This document shows positions 1-7,846 of a DNA stretch of 27,676 bases, in pieces. Made by a program: the position numbers and the translations under genes. The stretch's first letter is position 1. Each line of letters begins with the position of its first letter. Under the pieces are notes generated by a model. The model was not told the DNA's origin and did no database searches. It saw only the letters and a program-made list of their open reading frames with translations. Source of the stretch: DAOVRD01 sp964521715 (lineage in GTDB: Bacteria; Planctomycetota; Brocadiia; SM23-32); assembly GCA_964521715.1 (NCBI GenBank), contig CAZFSS010000038.1, positions 1 to 27,676 on the forward strand, given 5' to 3'.

Positions 1-154
1 CGGGCGTCCTTCGCCGCATTCCGGCGTCGCGCAGGCTTGGCGCATCGGACCCCTAATGCGCCGGCGCCCGACGCTCCTTGGCCTGCGGCGAAATCCGCTC
101 CGTCGCGGCCACGGGTCATTCTGTTAGAGGCTCTAAGGGAGGCGCGTTCTTGCC

Positions 155-2587
155 ATGGGCGAACTGACGGCACTGAGACAGAGATGGCTCGTTGGACTGG
201 TGGTGGCGTGCCTGGCGGCGTCGGCCTGCTGCAGCGCTGCCGGCGGGGGTGCGATCGGCGAGGAGAACGGCATCATCCGCCAGGGGCCGTACCTGCTCTG
301 CGGCGATGACGAGGCGATGCTGCACCTGCTCTACAACGGGCGCCCGCTGATCCACGACATGGGCGTCTTCTGCGGGCTGAACGGCTACACGAGGCCGCGC
401 GACCTGAATATGCAGGAAGTGGTGCGCGAAAAGGGCCGCGTCTGCTACCGGGGCAAGGTGCGAGGACAGGACATCGCCTTCGAGCAGACGGCGTCGGTCG
501 CGGACGGCCGGGTGCGCGTCGAGATCCGCCGCACCGGCGCGTGGCCGGAGGGCGTCTGGAGCAGCTTCCAGATCCGCCTGCCCGTGGGCCTGTACGGCGG
601 CGCCCGGTACCGGGCCGACGGCCGGGAATGGGTGTATCCCGAGACCTATTCCCCGGACAATGCGTTCGCGGGGGGAGCGCACAGGCTCGAATGCCGCCCG
701 GACAAGCCCGAGCTGAACTTCGTGTTCGAGTGCGCCGACGGCTTCTCGTTGCAGGACCATCGCCAGTTCAAGTCGCCGTTCTACGTGTTGGGCGTCGGCT
801 TGCCTACGGGCGACCGGGACACGGTGGAGTTCTTCCTCACGCTGCCGGACATGCCTGACGTTCCTCCCCTGCGCGCGGTGCGCTGGTCGCACATCGGCTA
901 CGCTCTGGCGGGCGAGAAGTTCGTTGCGCTCGAGTGGTCGAAGTACGATCCCCGCCCGGAAGACTGGGCGCGTCTGGAGAGCCGCGCGGGCGGCGTCGTC
1001 AAGGAAGGACGCTTCGGCGAGATGCAGTCCGTGGACTACATCCAGGGCAACTACGCCACCTTCGACTTCTCCGACGTGCGCGAGCCCGGCGAATACCACG
1101 TCGTCTGGAGCGGCGGCCAGACCGACTGGTTCCCCATCCGCCCGAACGTCTTCGAGGACCGGCTCTGGCAGCCGACCCTCGATTACTTCACCCCATTCGA
1201 AATGTGCCACGCCGACGTCAACCTGGGCAGCGGCGTGACGGGGCACCCGAAGTGCCACATGGACGACGGCGCCCGCGTGCCCGCGCACTTCACCGGGCCC
1301 GACGGCTTCGTCTCCTACGAGTGCGAGGGGACGCCCTACGCGGCGGGTGAGCATATCCCGTGCGCGAGCGGCGGCTGGCACGACGCCGGCGACTACGACG
1401 TGAACGTCCATGCGAACGGGTTCACCACGTGGACGCTCGCGCTGGCCTACGAGGAGTTCGGCCTGGACCGCGACGTGGCGACGCTGGACGCCCAGGCGCA
1501 GGCCTTCACTGCCGGCAAGCCTGACGGCGTGCCGGACGTCCTCCAGCAGGTGGAGTGGGGCGCCCTCTGGCTGCTCAGCATGCAGCAGGCGGACGGCCGG
1601 GTCTACAACGGCGTCTGCGCCAACGAGCCCCAGCGGAGCGGCAAGCCGCTGGGCGAGATCACGGACGGCCGCCCCGGCACGGGCGACGATCGCCAGGTCT
1701 ACGTGGACTACCACGCCGACTGCCAGCTCGCGCACGCCATATCGCTCGCCGCCGCCAGCCGGGCTCTCAAGGGCGTTCGGCCGGAGCTGGCCCAGCGCTG
1801 CCTGGAGTCGGCGCGCAAATCCTTCGAGTTCTTCCGTCAGCACGAGCCCGTCTACCGGCGGGGGGGCTACGCGGGGGGAGCGCCGAAGGGCCGCGAGGAC
1901 CAGGCCATGGCCATCGCCGCCGCCACGGAGCTGTACCTGACCACGGGCGAGCCGCAGTACCTGGCCGTCGTGGAGGAGCTGGCCGGCTGCCTGCCGGATC
2001 TGATCTTCGACTGGCCGCTGCCCCGCGAGACCGGGCCGGGCGATTTCTGGTACTCGGCGACGTTCCTGGCGCGGCTTTACCCGCGCCTGCCGGAGGGCGA
2101 GCTTAAGAAGACGGTTCTGGCCGCGTGCCGCCGCGCCGCCGAGCTGAAGGCCAGGCGCCTGGGCATGCGCCCCTGGCCGTTCGACTGGTATCATTTCGGC
2201 CAGTGGGGCAACACGGGCATGTGCACGGCGTGCGCGTTCGACACGTATTGGCTGACGCGCGTGGCCCCCGACGTCCTGCCGCCTGATGCGGCGCTGCGCA
2301 ACATGCTGTGGGTGTTCGGGCTCCACCCGACGTGCGACACCGTGTTCGTCTGCGGGCTGGACTACCCCGGCCCGGAATACCTCTACAGCTGCCACCTGCT
2401 CGAGCTCTTCGGCTATGCGCCGGCCAGCATTCCCGGGGCGGTTGTGCCGGGGATGGGCGGGTTCTGGCACTCGGGCGTCATTGCCTACATCGACGAGCAC
2501 GGCGGCTACGGCGACGACGAGGCCTGCATCTACACGCAGGCGGCCTACATCTTCGCCGTCAACGCGATGAAGAGGCTGGGCTACTGA
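155..2587 (+). CDS. Exported glycoside hydrolase family 9 (cellulase-like) enzyme
   Basis: An 810-aa protein, probably an endo- or exo-acting beta-glucanase of family GH9 outside the cytoplasm. Residues about 10-32 form a hydrophobic export signal after RQR. Cysteines at its end (LVVAC, then SACC) could make it a lipoprotein, but the lipobox is imperfect. A beta-sandwich-like region fills roughly 40-330, with an Ig-like CelD_N-type segment just before the catalytic part. The (alpha/alpha)6 catalytic region follows. The GH9 nucleophile/base signature GGWHDAGDYDV is at 406-416 (D410, D413). The C-terminal acid is E789 in DDEACIYTQAAY, so the active site looks complete. No dockerin or carbohydrate-binding module is evident at the C-terminus. 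A purine-rich ribosome site (AAGGGAGG, 135-142) supports this ATG. The exact substrate (cellulose, xyloglucan or another glucan) cannot be read from sequence. The next gene looks unrelated. Confidence 0.88.
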   Translation: MGELTALRQRWLVGLVVACLAASACCSAAGGGAIGEENGIIRQGPYLLCGDDEAMLHLLYNGRPLIHDMGVFCGLNGYTRPRDLNMQEVVREKGRVCYRGKVRGQDIAFEQTASVADGRVRVEIRRTGAWPEGVWSSFQIRLPVGLYGGARYRADGREWVYPETYSPDNAFAGGAHRLECRPDKPELNFVFECADGFSLQDHRQFKSPFYVLGVGLPTGDRDTVEFFLTLPDMPDVPPLRAVRWSHIGYALAGEKFVALEWSKYDPRPEDWARLESRAGGVVKEGRFGEMQSVDYIQGNYATFDFSDVREPGEYHVVWSGGQTDWFPIRPNVFEDRLWQPTLDYFTPFEMCHADVNLGSGVTGHPKCHMDDGARVPAHFTGPDGFVSYECEGTPYAAGEHIPCASGGWHDAGDYDVNVHANGFTTWTLALAYEEFGLDRDVATLDAQAQAFTAGKPDGVPDVLQQVEWGALWLLSMQQADGRVYNGVCANEPQRSGKPLGEITDGRPGTGDDRQVYVDYHADCQLAHAISLAAASRALKGVRPELAQRCLESARKSFEFFRQHEPVYRRGGYAGGAPKGREDQAMAIAAATELYLTTGEPQYLAVVEELAGCLPDLIFDWPLPRETGPGDFWYSATFLARLYPRLPEGELKKTVLAACRRAAELKARRLGMRPWPFDWYHFGQWGNTGMCTACAFDTYWLTRVAPDVLPPDAALRNMLWVFGLHPTCDTVFVCGLDYPGPEYLYSCHLLELFGYAPASIPGAVVPGMGGFWHSGVIAYIDEHGGYGDDEACIYTQAAYIFAVNAMKRLGY

Positions 2588-2601
2588 GTCGCTGGTTCAC
2601 T

Positions 2602-2627
2602 GACGCGCCCGCGCCGGCGGGGGCGTC
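2602..2627 (+). terminator. GC-rich hairpin after GH9 gene, possible terminator
   Basis: Fourteen bases after the GH9 stop, GACGCGCCCGC and GCGGGGGCGTC form an 11-bp stem with one mismatch and a GCCG loop. No T-tract follows, so it may end transcription with help or merely protect the mRNA 3' end. Confidence 0.35.
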
Positions 2628-2812
2628 TGGGGCGGTGGTCCCAAGAAAGGGACTCACGCTCCGACAGACCCTGATGGTGCTTCGTCACTGCCTGACTCAG
2701 CGCTTCCTGGAGTGCTGCCTTCCACAGAACGGGGGGCTTCCCAAAGAGAACCTACAGAGGAAGGCCTAGTGTTTTAGCCCGCGGCTGGCGAATATGACAA
2801 AGCAGCACTAAC

Positions 2813-3880
2813 ATGGCCATGGAGGATCGGAGGCAGGTGCACGATTACCGGTTCATGGACGTCGAGCTCAAAGACTGGTCACAGGCCAGCCAATTGGCTG
2901 AGGCATTCTTGGCTCATGAGCACCCGTGGGTATTCCGGGGCCAGAGAGACGCCGTATGGCGCCTGGCATCTACACTGGAGCGCACCGAACAGAGCTGCGG
3001 CAAGTCCCTGGATTATCTGGGGGACGACGAAAGGCGGATGATAACCGAGTTTCGGCGGATCGCTCCGGTCCACGGGTTTGATGTCTCTGACGACGTCCGG
3101 AGAGACAAGACTGAGCCCCTGGAGTGGTTAACGATGCTTCAACACTACGGCGGCCCCACGCGGCTCGTGGACTTCACAAGGTCCTTCTGGTACGCGGTCT
3201 TCTTCGCCCTCGAGTTGGTGGCCACACGAGAGTGGCCCCCCTTCCAGGCAGTATGGGCAGTCAATGAGCGGATGCTGTGGAACGAGGGGATGGATCGTAT
3301 AGGCAGGAGGAAGTCCTATGACGGGCAGCAGGCAAGCCAGCGGCGACGAGGCGCACGTATCGAATGCCGCGAACGCATCATGCTGGACGACCGCTGGAGC
3401 AAGTGTCGGTTGCAGGGCGGGATCCCCCCTGCGGCACTTCCGTTTGAACCCGAGCGACTGAACCCCCGGATGGCAGCACAGACCGGTTGCTTCGTGTTCC
3501 CACTCATGGGGCAGAAGACATTCGAGGAGAATCTGTTCGCGACGTTTGGCCTCACGCCGCCCGTTCAGTTCCAGGCACAAGCTTACGAGCAGGCTTTGGT
3601 TCTCGCTGGCATCTGGACTGGTGTCGTCATGCTGCGGATCCTGCTGCCGGCGGGAGGAGAGAAAAGAGCAAGGGGCCACGCCATGCTGCAAAGCATGAAC
3701 ATCACCGCGCGGACGATGTTCCCTGGCGTCGAGGGCGTTGCGAGGAGCACAAGTGAGGCATTGGTTCCGTGGAAGCGGAAGCCATCGGTCAACGCAAGGC
3801 AGTCGGCAAGCGCCGATGATGAGATCGCTCCGGCGCCGACTCCAACACCGCTACCCCCCGACAACGATTCCGGCGTCTGA
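2813..3880 (+). CDS. FRG-domain protein
   Basis: A 355-aa protein with a complete FRG domain, a family named after its conserved Phe-Arg-Gly and of unproven biochemical role. The family often occurs singly in accessory regions. Visible signatures are WVFRGQRDAVW (39-49, FRG at 41-43), the central LQHYGGPTRLVDFT (109-122), and a later segment in which N-P-R and a Q-x-G-x-F pattern are kept (LNPRMAAQTGCFVFP, about 216-230). The last about 40 residues are Ser/Pro/Thr-rich and probably disordered. There is no signal peptide or membrane segment. ATG codons at 2813 and 2819 are both possible and neither has a clear ribosome site. Codon use is less GC-biased than in the flanking metabolic genes, and a gene remnant follows directly, so recent acquisition is plausible. 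A defence or toxin role would be inference only. Confidence 0.8.
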   Translation: MAMEDRRQVHDYRFMDVELKDWSQASQLAEAFLAHEHPWVFRGQRDAVWRLASTLERTEQSCGKSLDYLGDDERRMITEFRRIAPVHGFDVSDDVRRDKTEPLEWLTMLQHYGGPTRLVDFTRSFWYAVFFALELVATREWPPFQAVWAVNERMLWNEGMDRIGRRKSYDGQQASQRRRGARIECRERIMLDDRWSKCRLQGGIPPAALPFEPERLNPRMAAQTGCFVFPLMGQKTFEENLFATFGLTPPVQFQAQAYEQALVLAGIWTGVVMLRILLPAGGEKRARGHAMLQSMNITARTMFPGVEGVARSTSEALVPWKRKPSVNARQSASADDEIAPAPTPTPLPPDNDSGV

Positions 3881-3960
3881 TCATTCCGCGGGCAGATCGA
3901 TCCTCTGGGCAGGGACGCGATCACGCGACGCCTTGTTCGCCTATTGCGCACGCCTGCACA

Positions 3961-4062
3961 GCCTATGTTACCGGTGGCGCCGCCCCCCACATTGGCGATC
4001 CACTCCACTACGACGCCTTCGTCCAGCGCTTGTGCGACCTGTACCAGCAGCGGTTCGGCTGA
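3961..4062 (+). pseudogene. C-terminal coding remnant of an unrecognised gene
   Basis: In the frame ending at the TGA at 4060-4062, about 33 codons have strong G/C third positions and a protein-like sequence (APHIGDPLHYDAF, then VQRLCDLYQQRFG). Upstream in the same frame the sequence loses protein character and there is no start codon. It reads as the 3' end of a gene whose body was lost, possibly when the neighbouring FRG gene arrived. I do not recognise the family. It could also be chance in a GC-rich intergenic stretch. Confidence 0.35.
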
Positions 4063-4079
4063 ATGCCTGCCGGACGGCT

Positions 4080-5294
4080 TCAGGCGAGGTGCGGGAAGAG
4101 CTTCTCGTCGAAGGTGACGAACCTGCCGCCGGCGTCCACGCTCATGCGGACGCCCTCGTTGATTGCCACGCCTATGATGGCCTGCCGCGGCATGGCGCGG
4201 CAGCCGGTTGCGTCCCATTGCCGCAGCAGCTCGCGCCGGGCGGCGGCCCGCCCGGCGGGGGATTTGCCTTCGCAGGCGACCAGTATCTTCTGCTTGTCGC
4301 GAATGCCCAGCGAGTTCGACTCGTAGCCGTAGCCGGTCCAGTCGATCACGCCGGGCGTGTCCCAGTCGTCATACGGCTTCATGAAGTTGGGGTTGTAGTG
4401 CTCGAAGCCGCCCGCGTCGGTCACGAAGTAGCAGTTGCGGTCCGCGTGGTCGGCCTTGTACTCCCCCTTGGTGCCCTGGAACATCAGCCCCTGCTGCGTC
4501 ATCTTGGCGTTGTCGTCTGCGCAGACCCACGAGGTCTGGATCCAGAACGCCGAGCCGTCTTCCCATTCGATGGCCGCCTGGACGGCGTCATAGGCGTTGC
4601 TGCCCATCGTCGGCAGGTACTTCTTCTGGCCGAAGGCGACGACGCGCTTCGGCTTCAAGCCCGTCACGTAGTGGTAGACGTCCGCGTAATGCGTGCCGAT
4701 GTATTCGAAGGGGCTCGACTTCTCGGCCCAGAGCTTGAACTTGTCCAGCGGCATGTACTTGGGCTCTTCGATCCAGGCATGGCCGTAGAGCGGCTCGCCC
4801 AGGTCGCCACGCCGGAACCGGTAGCGCAGCGCCCTGACGGCGCGGTCGCGCCTCTTGTGGTACTCCGTGAAGACGTAGGCGTTCTTCTGCTCCGCCAGCT
4901 CGATGATGCGCCACGCCTCGGTCACCTTCAGGCAGAGGGGCTTCATGCACACCACGTCCAGCCCGGCGTTGACCGCGTCGAGGACCATCTGCGTGTGCAG
5001 ATGGTCGGGGGTGGTCACGTAGGCCAACCCGTTCTCGCCCATCCCGGCCAGCGGCTCCTTGTAGCCGGCCGGCAGGTTCCGGTCGGGCGGCGTGGTCTTG
5101 GGCTCCGGCAGGCCGACGAACTCCTCGTCGGGAAAGACCTGGCGCAGGCGGGCGATGATGCCCGAGTTGAGCGAGACGACGGTCACCTTCCCCACGTTGC
5201 CCAGCCGGCGCTCCTGGAAGATCGTCGGCAGGACGCACTCCTCGCAGATCATGCCGCCCCCGATGACGAGGACGTCCACCTTGTGTTCGCTCAT
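4080..5294 (-). CDS. Gfo/Idh/MocA family NAD(P)-dependent oxidoreductase
   Basis: A 404-aa cytoplasmic dehydrogenase that would oxidise or reduce a hydroxyl or keto group on a sugar, inositol or related polyol. The N-terminal Rossmann fold starts with VLVIGGGMI (8-16). TTPDHLH (94-100) is the usual cofactor-side loop. The family's EKP motif is MKP here (117-119), keeping the catalytic lysine K118 but not the glutamate. The C-terminal domain carries GTHYADVYHYVTG (200-212), with D205 and H208 at the usual substrate-site positions. A clean ribosome site (GGAGGGA) lies just upstream of the ATG. The gene lies 36 nt downstream of the aminotransferase on the same strand, so the pair may convert a hydroxyl to a ketone and then an amine, or the reverse, on one substrate. 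The substrate is unknown. Confidence 0.85.
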   Translation of the reverse strand: MSEHKVDVLVIGGGMICEECVLPTIFQERRLGNVGKVTVVSLNSGIIARLRQVFPDEEFVGLPEPKTTPPDRNLPAGYKEPLAGMGENGLAYVTTPDHLHTQMVLDAVNAGLDVVCMKPLCLKVTEAWRIIELAEQKNAYVFTEYHKRRDRAVRALRYRFRRGDLGEPLYGHAWIEEPKYMPLDKFKLWAEKSSPFEYIGTHYADVYHYVTGLKPKRVVAFGQKKYLPTMGSNAYDAVQAAIEWEDGSAFWIQTSWVCADDNAKMTQQGLMFQGTKGEYKADHADRNCYFVTDAGGFEHYNPNFMKPYDDWDTPGVIDWTGYGYESNSLGIRDKQKILVACEGKSPAGRAAARRELLRQWDATGCRAMPRQAIIGVAINEGVRMSVDAGGRFVTFDEKLFPHLA

Positions 5295-5330
5295 CTGGCT
5301 TCCCTCCGGGTTCGCGGTCTCTGGCGCGCC

Positions 5331-6716
5331 TCAGCCGGCGTGCTGCTTCCTCTCGGCGAGGACCTCGCCCATGGCCTCGTCCAGCACGGCCACTCCCTCG
5401 CGCACCTGCGCACGGTTTACGCAGAGCGGCGGGCAGATCTTGAGCGTCGCCTTCCCCACGGGGCTGAACATCAGCAGCCCCTTCTCGACGCAGCGCCTGA
5501 CGATCTCGAAGGCCAGGTCGTAGTCAGCCTCCTTCCTGCCGTCCTTGATCACGTGGACTCCGGCCACCAGCCCCTTGCCCTGCAGGCTGCCGACGGCCTT
5601 CGGGTACTTGCGCGCAAGCTTCGCCAGCCCTTCGTGCAACACGCGGCCCATCGCGGCGGCGTTGCCGGGGAGGTCCTCCTTCTCGATCAGCTCCAGGCTG
5701 GCCAGGGCGCTGGCGCAGCACACGGGGTTGCCGCTGTGCGTGCTGGTCATCGAGCCGGGCGGATACTGGTCCATCAGCTCCGTGCGGCCGATGACGGCGC
5801 TCAGGGGCAGGCCGCTGGTGATTCCCTTGCCGCAGCAGATCAGGTCCGGCACGATGCCGTAGTGCTCGAAGCCGAACATCGTCCCTGTCCGGCCGAAGGC
5901 GGCCTGGACCTCGTCCATGGTGAGCACCACGTCGTTCCGCCGGCACCAGTCGGCCAGGTCCTGGACGTACTCGGGCGGGGCGAAGCTCGCGCCGCCGCCC
6001 TGATAGGTCTCCGTGATGACGCCGGCGACCATGTCCGGCGTCACGCCCTGCTCGTCGAGCGTGCGCAGGAAGAGGTCGAACGAGCGATCCTCGACCCAAT
6101 AGCCGTCGGGGAAGGGGACCTGCCACATGGCCGGATCGAGGTTGACGATCCAGTCCTTCAGGTCCGGCAGGCCGCCGATCATTTGGGCGCCCAGGGTGCG
6201 GCCGTGGAAGGCGCCTTCGAAGCTGACGATGCCGATCTTCCTGTCGCCGCCCACGCTGCGCCCGTGCGTGCGCATGAGCTTGACGGCGCACTCGGTCGCC
6301 TCGGCGCCTGTTGTGAGCAGGAACGCCTTGTCCAGGCCGTCCGGGGCGAGCCCGACGAGCCTCGCCGCCAGCTCGGCGCGCATGGCGCTCGGGAAGCAGT
6401 AGTTGTGCAGCAGGCCGTGCTCGGCCTGGCGGATGATGGCGTCCCGTATCTCGCGCCGTCCGTGGCCGGCGTTGGTCACGAGCACGCCGGAGCTCCAGTC
6501 GAGCCACATGTTGCCCCAGCGGTCGTAGACCTGGCATCCTTCGGCGCGGTCCCAGACGACGAGGGGCTGCCCCGTCATGGAGACGGGCTCGTATCGCCTC
6601 AGTTGCTCGAGGATGGGCAGCGACCCGGGCGCGGGGATAGGCGTCTGGATGCGCCGGAACTGGGTCTCGACCGGCGGCACGTCCCTGGGCTTCAGGTCGA
6701 AGGTCTTTCCTGCCAT
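5331..6716 (-). CDS. Class III PLP-dependent aminotransferase
   Basis: A 461-aa fold-type I transaminase resembling 4-aminobutyrate and other omega-aminotransferases. The PLP phosphate loop is TTGAEATE (135-142). MDEVQAAFGRTG (267-278) holds the ring-nitrogen aspartate D268. The Schiff-base lysine is K297 in CCGKGITSGLPLS. Length is normal for the family. The frame runs open further upstream, but that extension (to 6947) is Arg/Pro-rich and unlike the family. The ATG at 6716 gives MAGKTFDLKP and follows a weak GAGGGCG site, so I place the start there. It is the first gene of a two-gene operon with the Gfo/Idh/MocA oxidoreductase, which suggests amination or deamination of the product of that enzyme. 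The amino donor and acceptor cannot be assigned. Confidence 0.87.
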   Translation of the reverse strand: MAGKTFDLKPRDVPPVETQFRRIQTPIPAPGSLPILEQLRRYEPVSMTGQPLVVWDRAEGCQVYDRWGNMWLDWSSGVLVTNAGHGRREIRDAIIRQAEHGLLHNYCFPSAMRAELAARLVGLAPDGLDKAFLLTTGAEATECAVKLMRTHGRSVGGDRKIGIVSFEGAFHGRTLGAQMIGGLPDLKDWIVNLDPAMWQVPFPDGYWVEDRSFDLFLRTLDEQGVTPDMVAGVITETYQGGGASFAPPEYVQDLADWCRRNDVVLTMDEVQAAFGRTGTMFGFEHYGIVPDLICCGKGITSGLPLSAVIGRTELMDQYPPGSMTSTHSGNPVCCASALASLELIEKEDLPGNAAAMGRVLHEGLAKLARKYPKAVGSLQGKGLVAGVHVIKDGRKEADYDLAFEIVRRCVEKGLLMFSPVGKATLKICPPLCVNRAQVREGVAVLDEAMGEVLAERKQHAG

Positions 6717-6880
6717 GTCGGTTTCGCCCTCATGCAGTCGGGGATGTAGGAATGAGGAGTTTTGTGACGGTGCTGCCGCCTGGCGAACCAAGGGGCAGGG
6801 CGAAGTATAGGGCGTGCCCGGCGGCGTGTAAAGCGCCGGCGCGGCGAGGCGCTCTCCTGCAAGTCCGCCGCGCCAGTCCC

Positions 6881-6909
6881 TTCCTGGCCCCCGAGCTCGG
6901 CGGTAGAAT
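6881..6909 (+). promoter_or_regulatory. Possible promoter of the TPR gene
   Basis: TAGAAT (6904-6909) is a good -10 box, 37 nt before the TPR gene start. The -35 candidate at a 17-nt spacing is only TTCCTG, so support is weak. Confidence 0.3.
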
Positions 6910-6945
6910 GGCAGCGGGCGCTGCGGGAATCTCTGTGACGCCCGC

Positions 6946-7827
6946 ATGGCTGCGTCAAAGGAGTTCGGCGTGGCAAGTGAATTCGATCGGTGCCAGGCCT
7001 CGGCGGACGCTCACAGAGAGGCCCGCAGGCGTCACCGGGAACTGGCGATGAGGAAGAAGGCGCTGACCGCCGCGCGCACGGATGCCGAACGCGCTCTGGC
7101 GCTCAATAACCTTGCCGACCCGCTGGCGTTCTTCGGGCGTGCGCCTGAAGCGCTGGCTGCGCTGAGAGAGGCGGCCGAGTCCGCTCCGAAAGAGGCCGTT
7201 TACTGGCTGAACCTCGCCTCGTACTTGATACGGGAGGGGGATGCGGATGCCGGCCTCGACGCCCTGGAGAGAGCGCGGCACCTATCCGCCGGCGGCGATG
7301 CGTATTGGCTGTGGCTCGGCCGGGCAAGAATGCTGCAGGGACGCCACGGCGAGGCGGCGAATGCATTCGAGCAAGCGGCGCAAGCCAGCCCCTCCGGGCG
7401 GCACATATGGCGCGACCTGGCGCTGGCCCATCTGGCGGCGGGTCGAGACGATGAGGCAGAGCGTGTACGCCGGGAGAAGCTGCTTACCGCTTACCTCATC
7501 CTGGCCAGGATCGCGTGCAGGAAGGGCAAGCGGGATCAGGCGTGCAGCATGGCGAAGGAGGCCCTGGAAGCCATGGGCGGCCCGGAGCAATTCGAGGAGG
7601 TGCGCTGGCATTACTGTAACCGCCGCTCGCACGAGGACCTGATCGCATTCGTCCGGCAGGTGGCAGCCGAGATGCCCAGCTGCCCGTGGCCGCACTGGGT
7701 ACTGGCCCGTCTGCTGGCGGTGCTGGCGGATCGCTCCTCCTCAGCGGCCGAAGCCCGGGAAGCCGTCCGCCTGGCCCCTGTCGCGGGGGACGCTATCGCC
7801 GCCGACCCGTTCTGTCAAACCGGTTGA
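6946..7827 (+). CDS. TPR-repeat protein
   Basis: A 293-aa soluble protein dominated by tetratricopeptide repeats, which form helical hairpin scaffolds for protein binding. Repeats are visible at about 51-84, 85-118, 119-152 and 153-180, each with the usual small/aromatic pattern (LNNLADPLAFFGRAPEA; WLNLASYLIREGDADAG; WLWLGRARMLQGRHGEA). A less regular helical C-terminal region follows and ends with a short tail. The first 35 residues are charged and Arg-rich. An internal ATG at 7048 (MRKKALTAARTD) is an alternative start, and neither start has a strong ribosome site. No signal peptide or transmembrane segment is seen. It is monocistronic, between a divergent aminotransferase operon and a convergent flavoenzyme, so its context gives no partner. 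Confidence 0.7.
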   Translation: MAASKEFGVASEFDRCQASADAHREARRRHRELAMRKKALTAARTDAERALALNNLADPLAFFGRAPEALAALREAAESAPKEAVYWLNLASYLIREGDADAGLDALERARHLSAGGDAYWLWLGRARMLQGRHGEAANAFEQAAQASPSGRHIWRDLALAHLAAGRDDEAERVRREKLLTAYLILARIACRKGKRDQACSMAKEALEAMGGPEQFEEVRWHYCNRRSHEDLIAFVRQVAAEMPSCPWPHWVLARLLAVLADRSSSAAEAREAVRLAPVAGDAIAADPFCQTG

Positions 7828-7846
7828 AAGGGAAACCGGCGCCGTG

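Noticed and set aside
116..2500. A 794-codon minus-strand frame opposite the GH9 gene
   Set aside because: The plus strand has a signal peptide and both GH9 catalytic motifs. The minus-strand translation has low-complexity composition typical of antisense GC-rich DNA.
2813..3880. FRG gene as a known named phage-defence gene
   Set aside because: The domain is clear, but I cannot tie it to any characterised defence system from sequence alone.
3738..6749. A 1003-codon open frame on the plus strand
   Set aside because: It is antisense to the clearly recognisable Gfo/Idh/MocA and aminotransferase genes, is rich in Arg/Ala/Val/His, and has no domain pattern. High GC with biased third positions leaves such mirror frames open.
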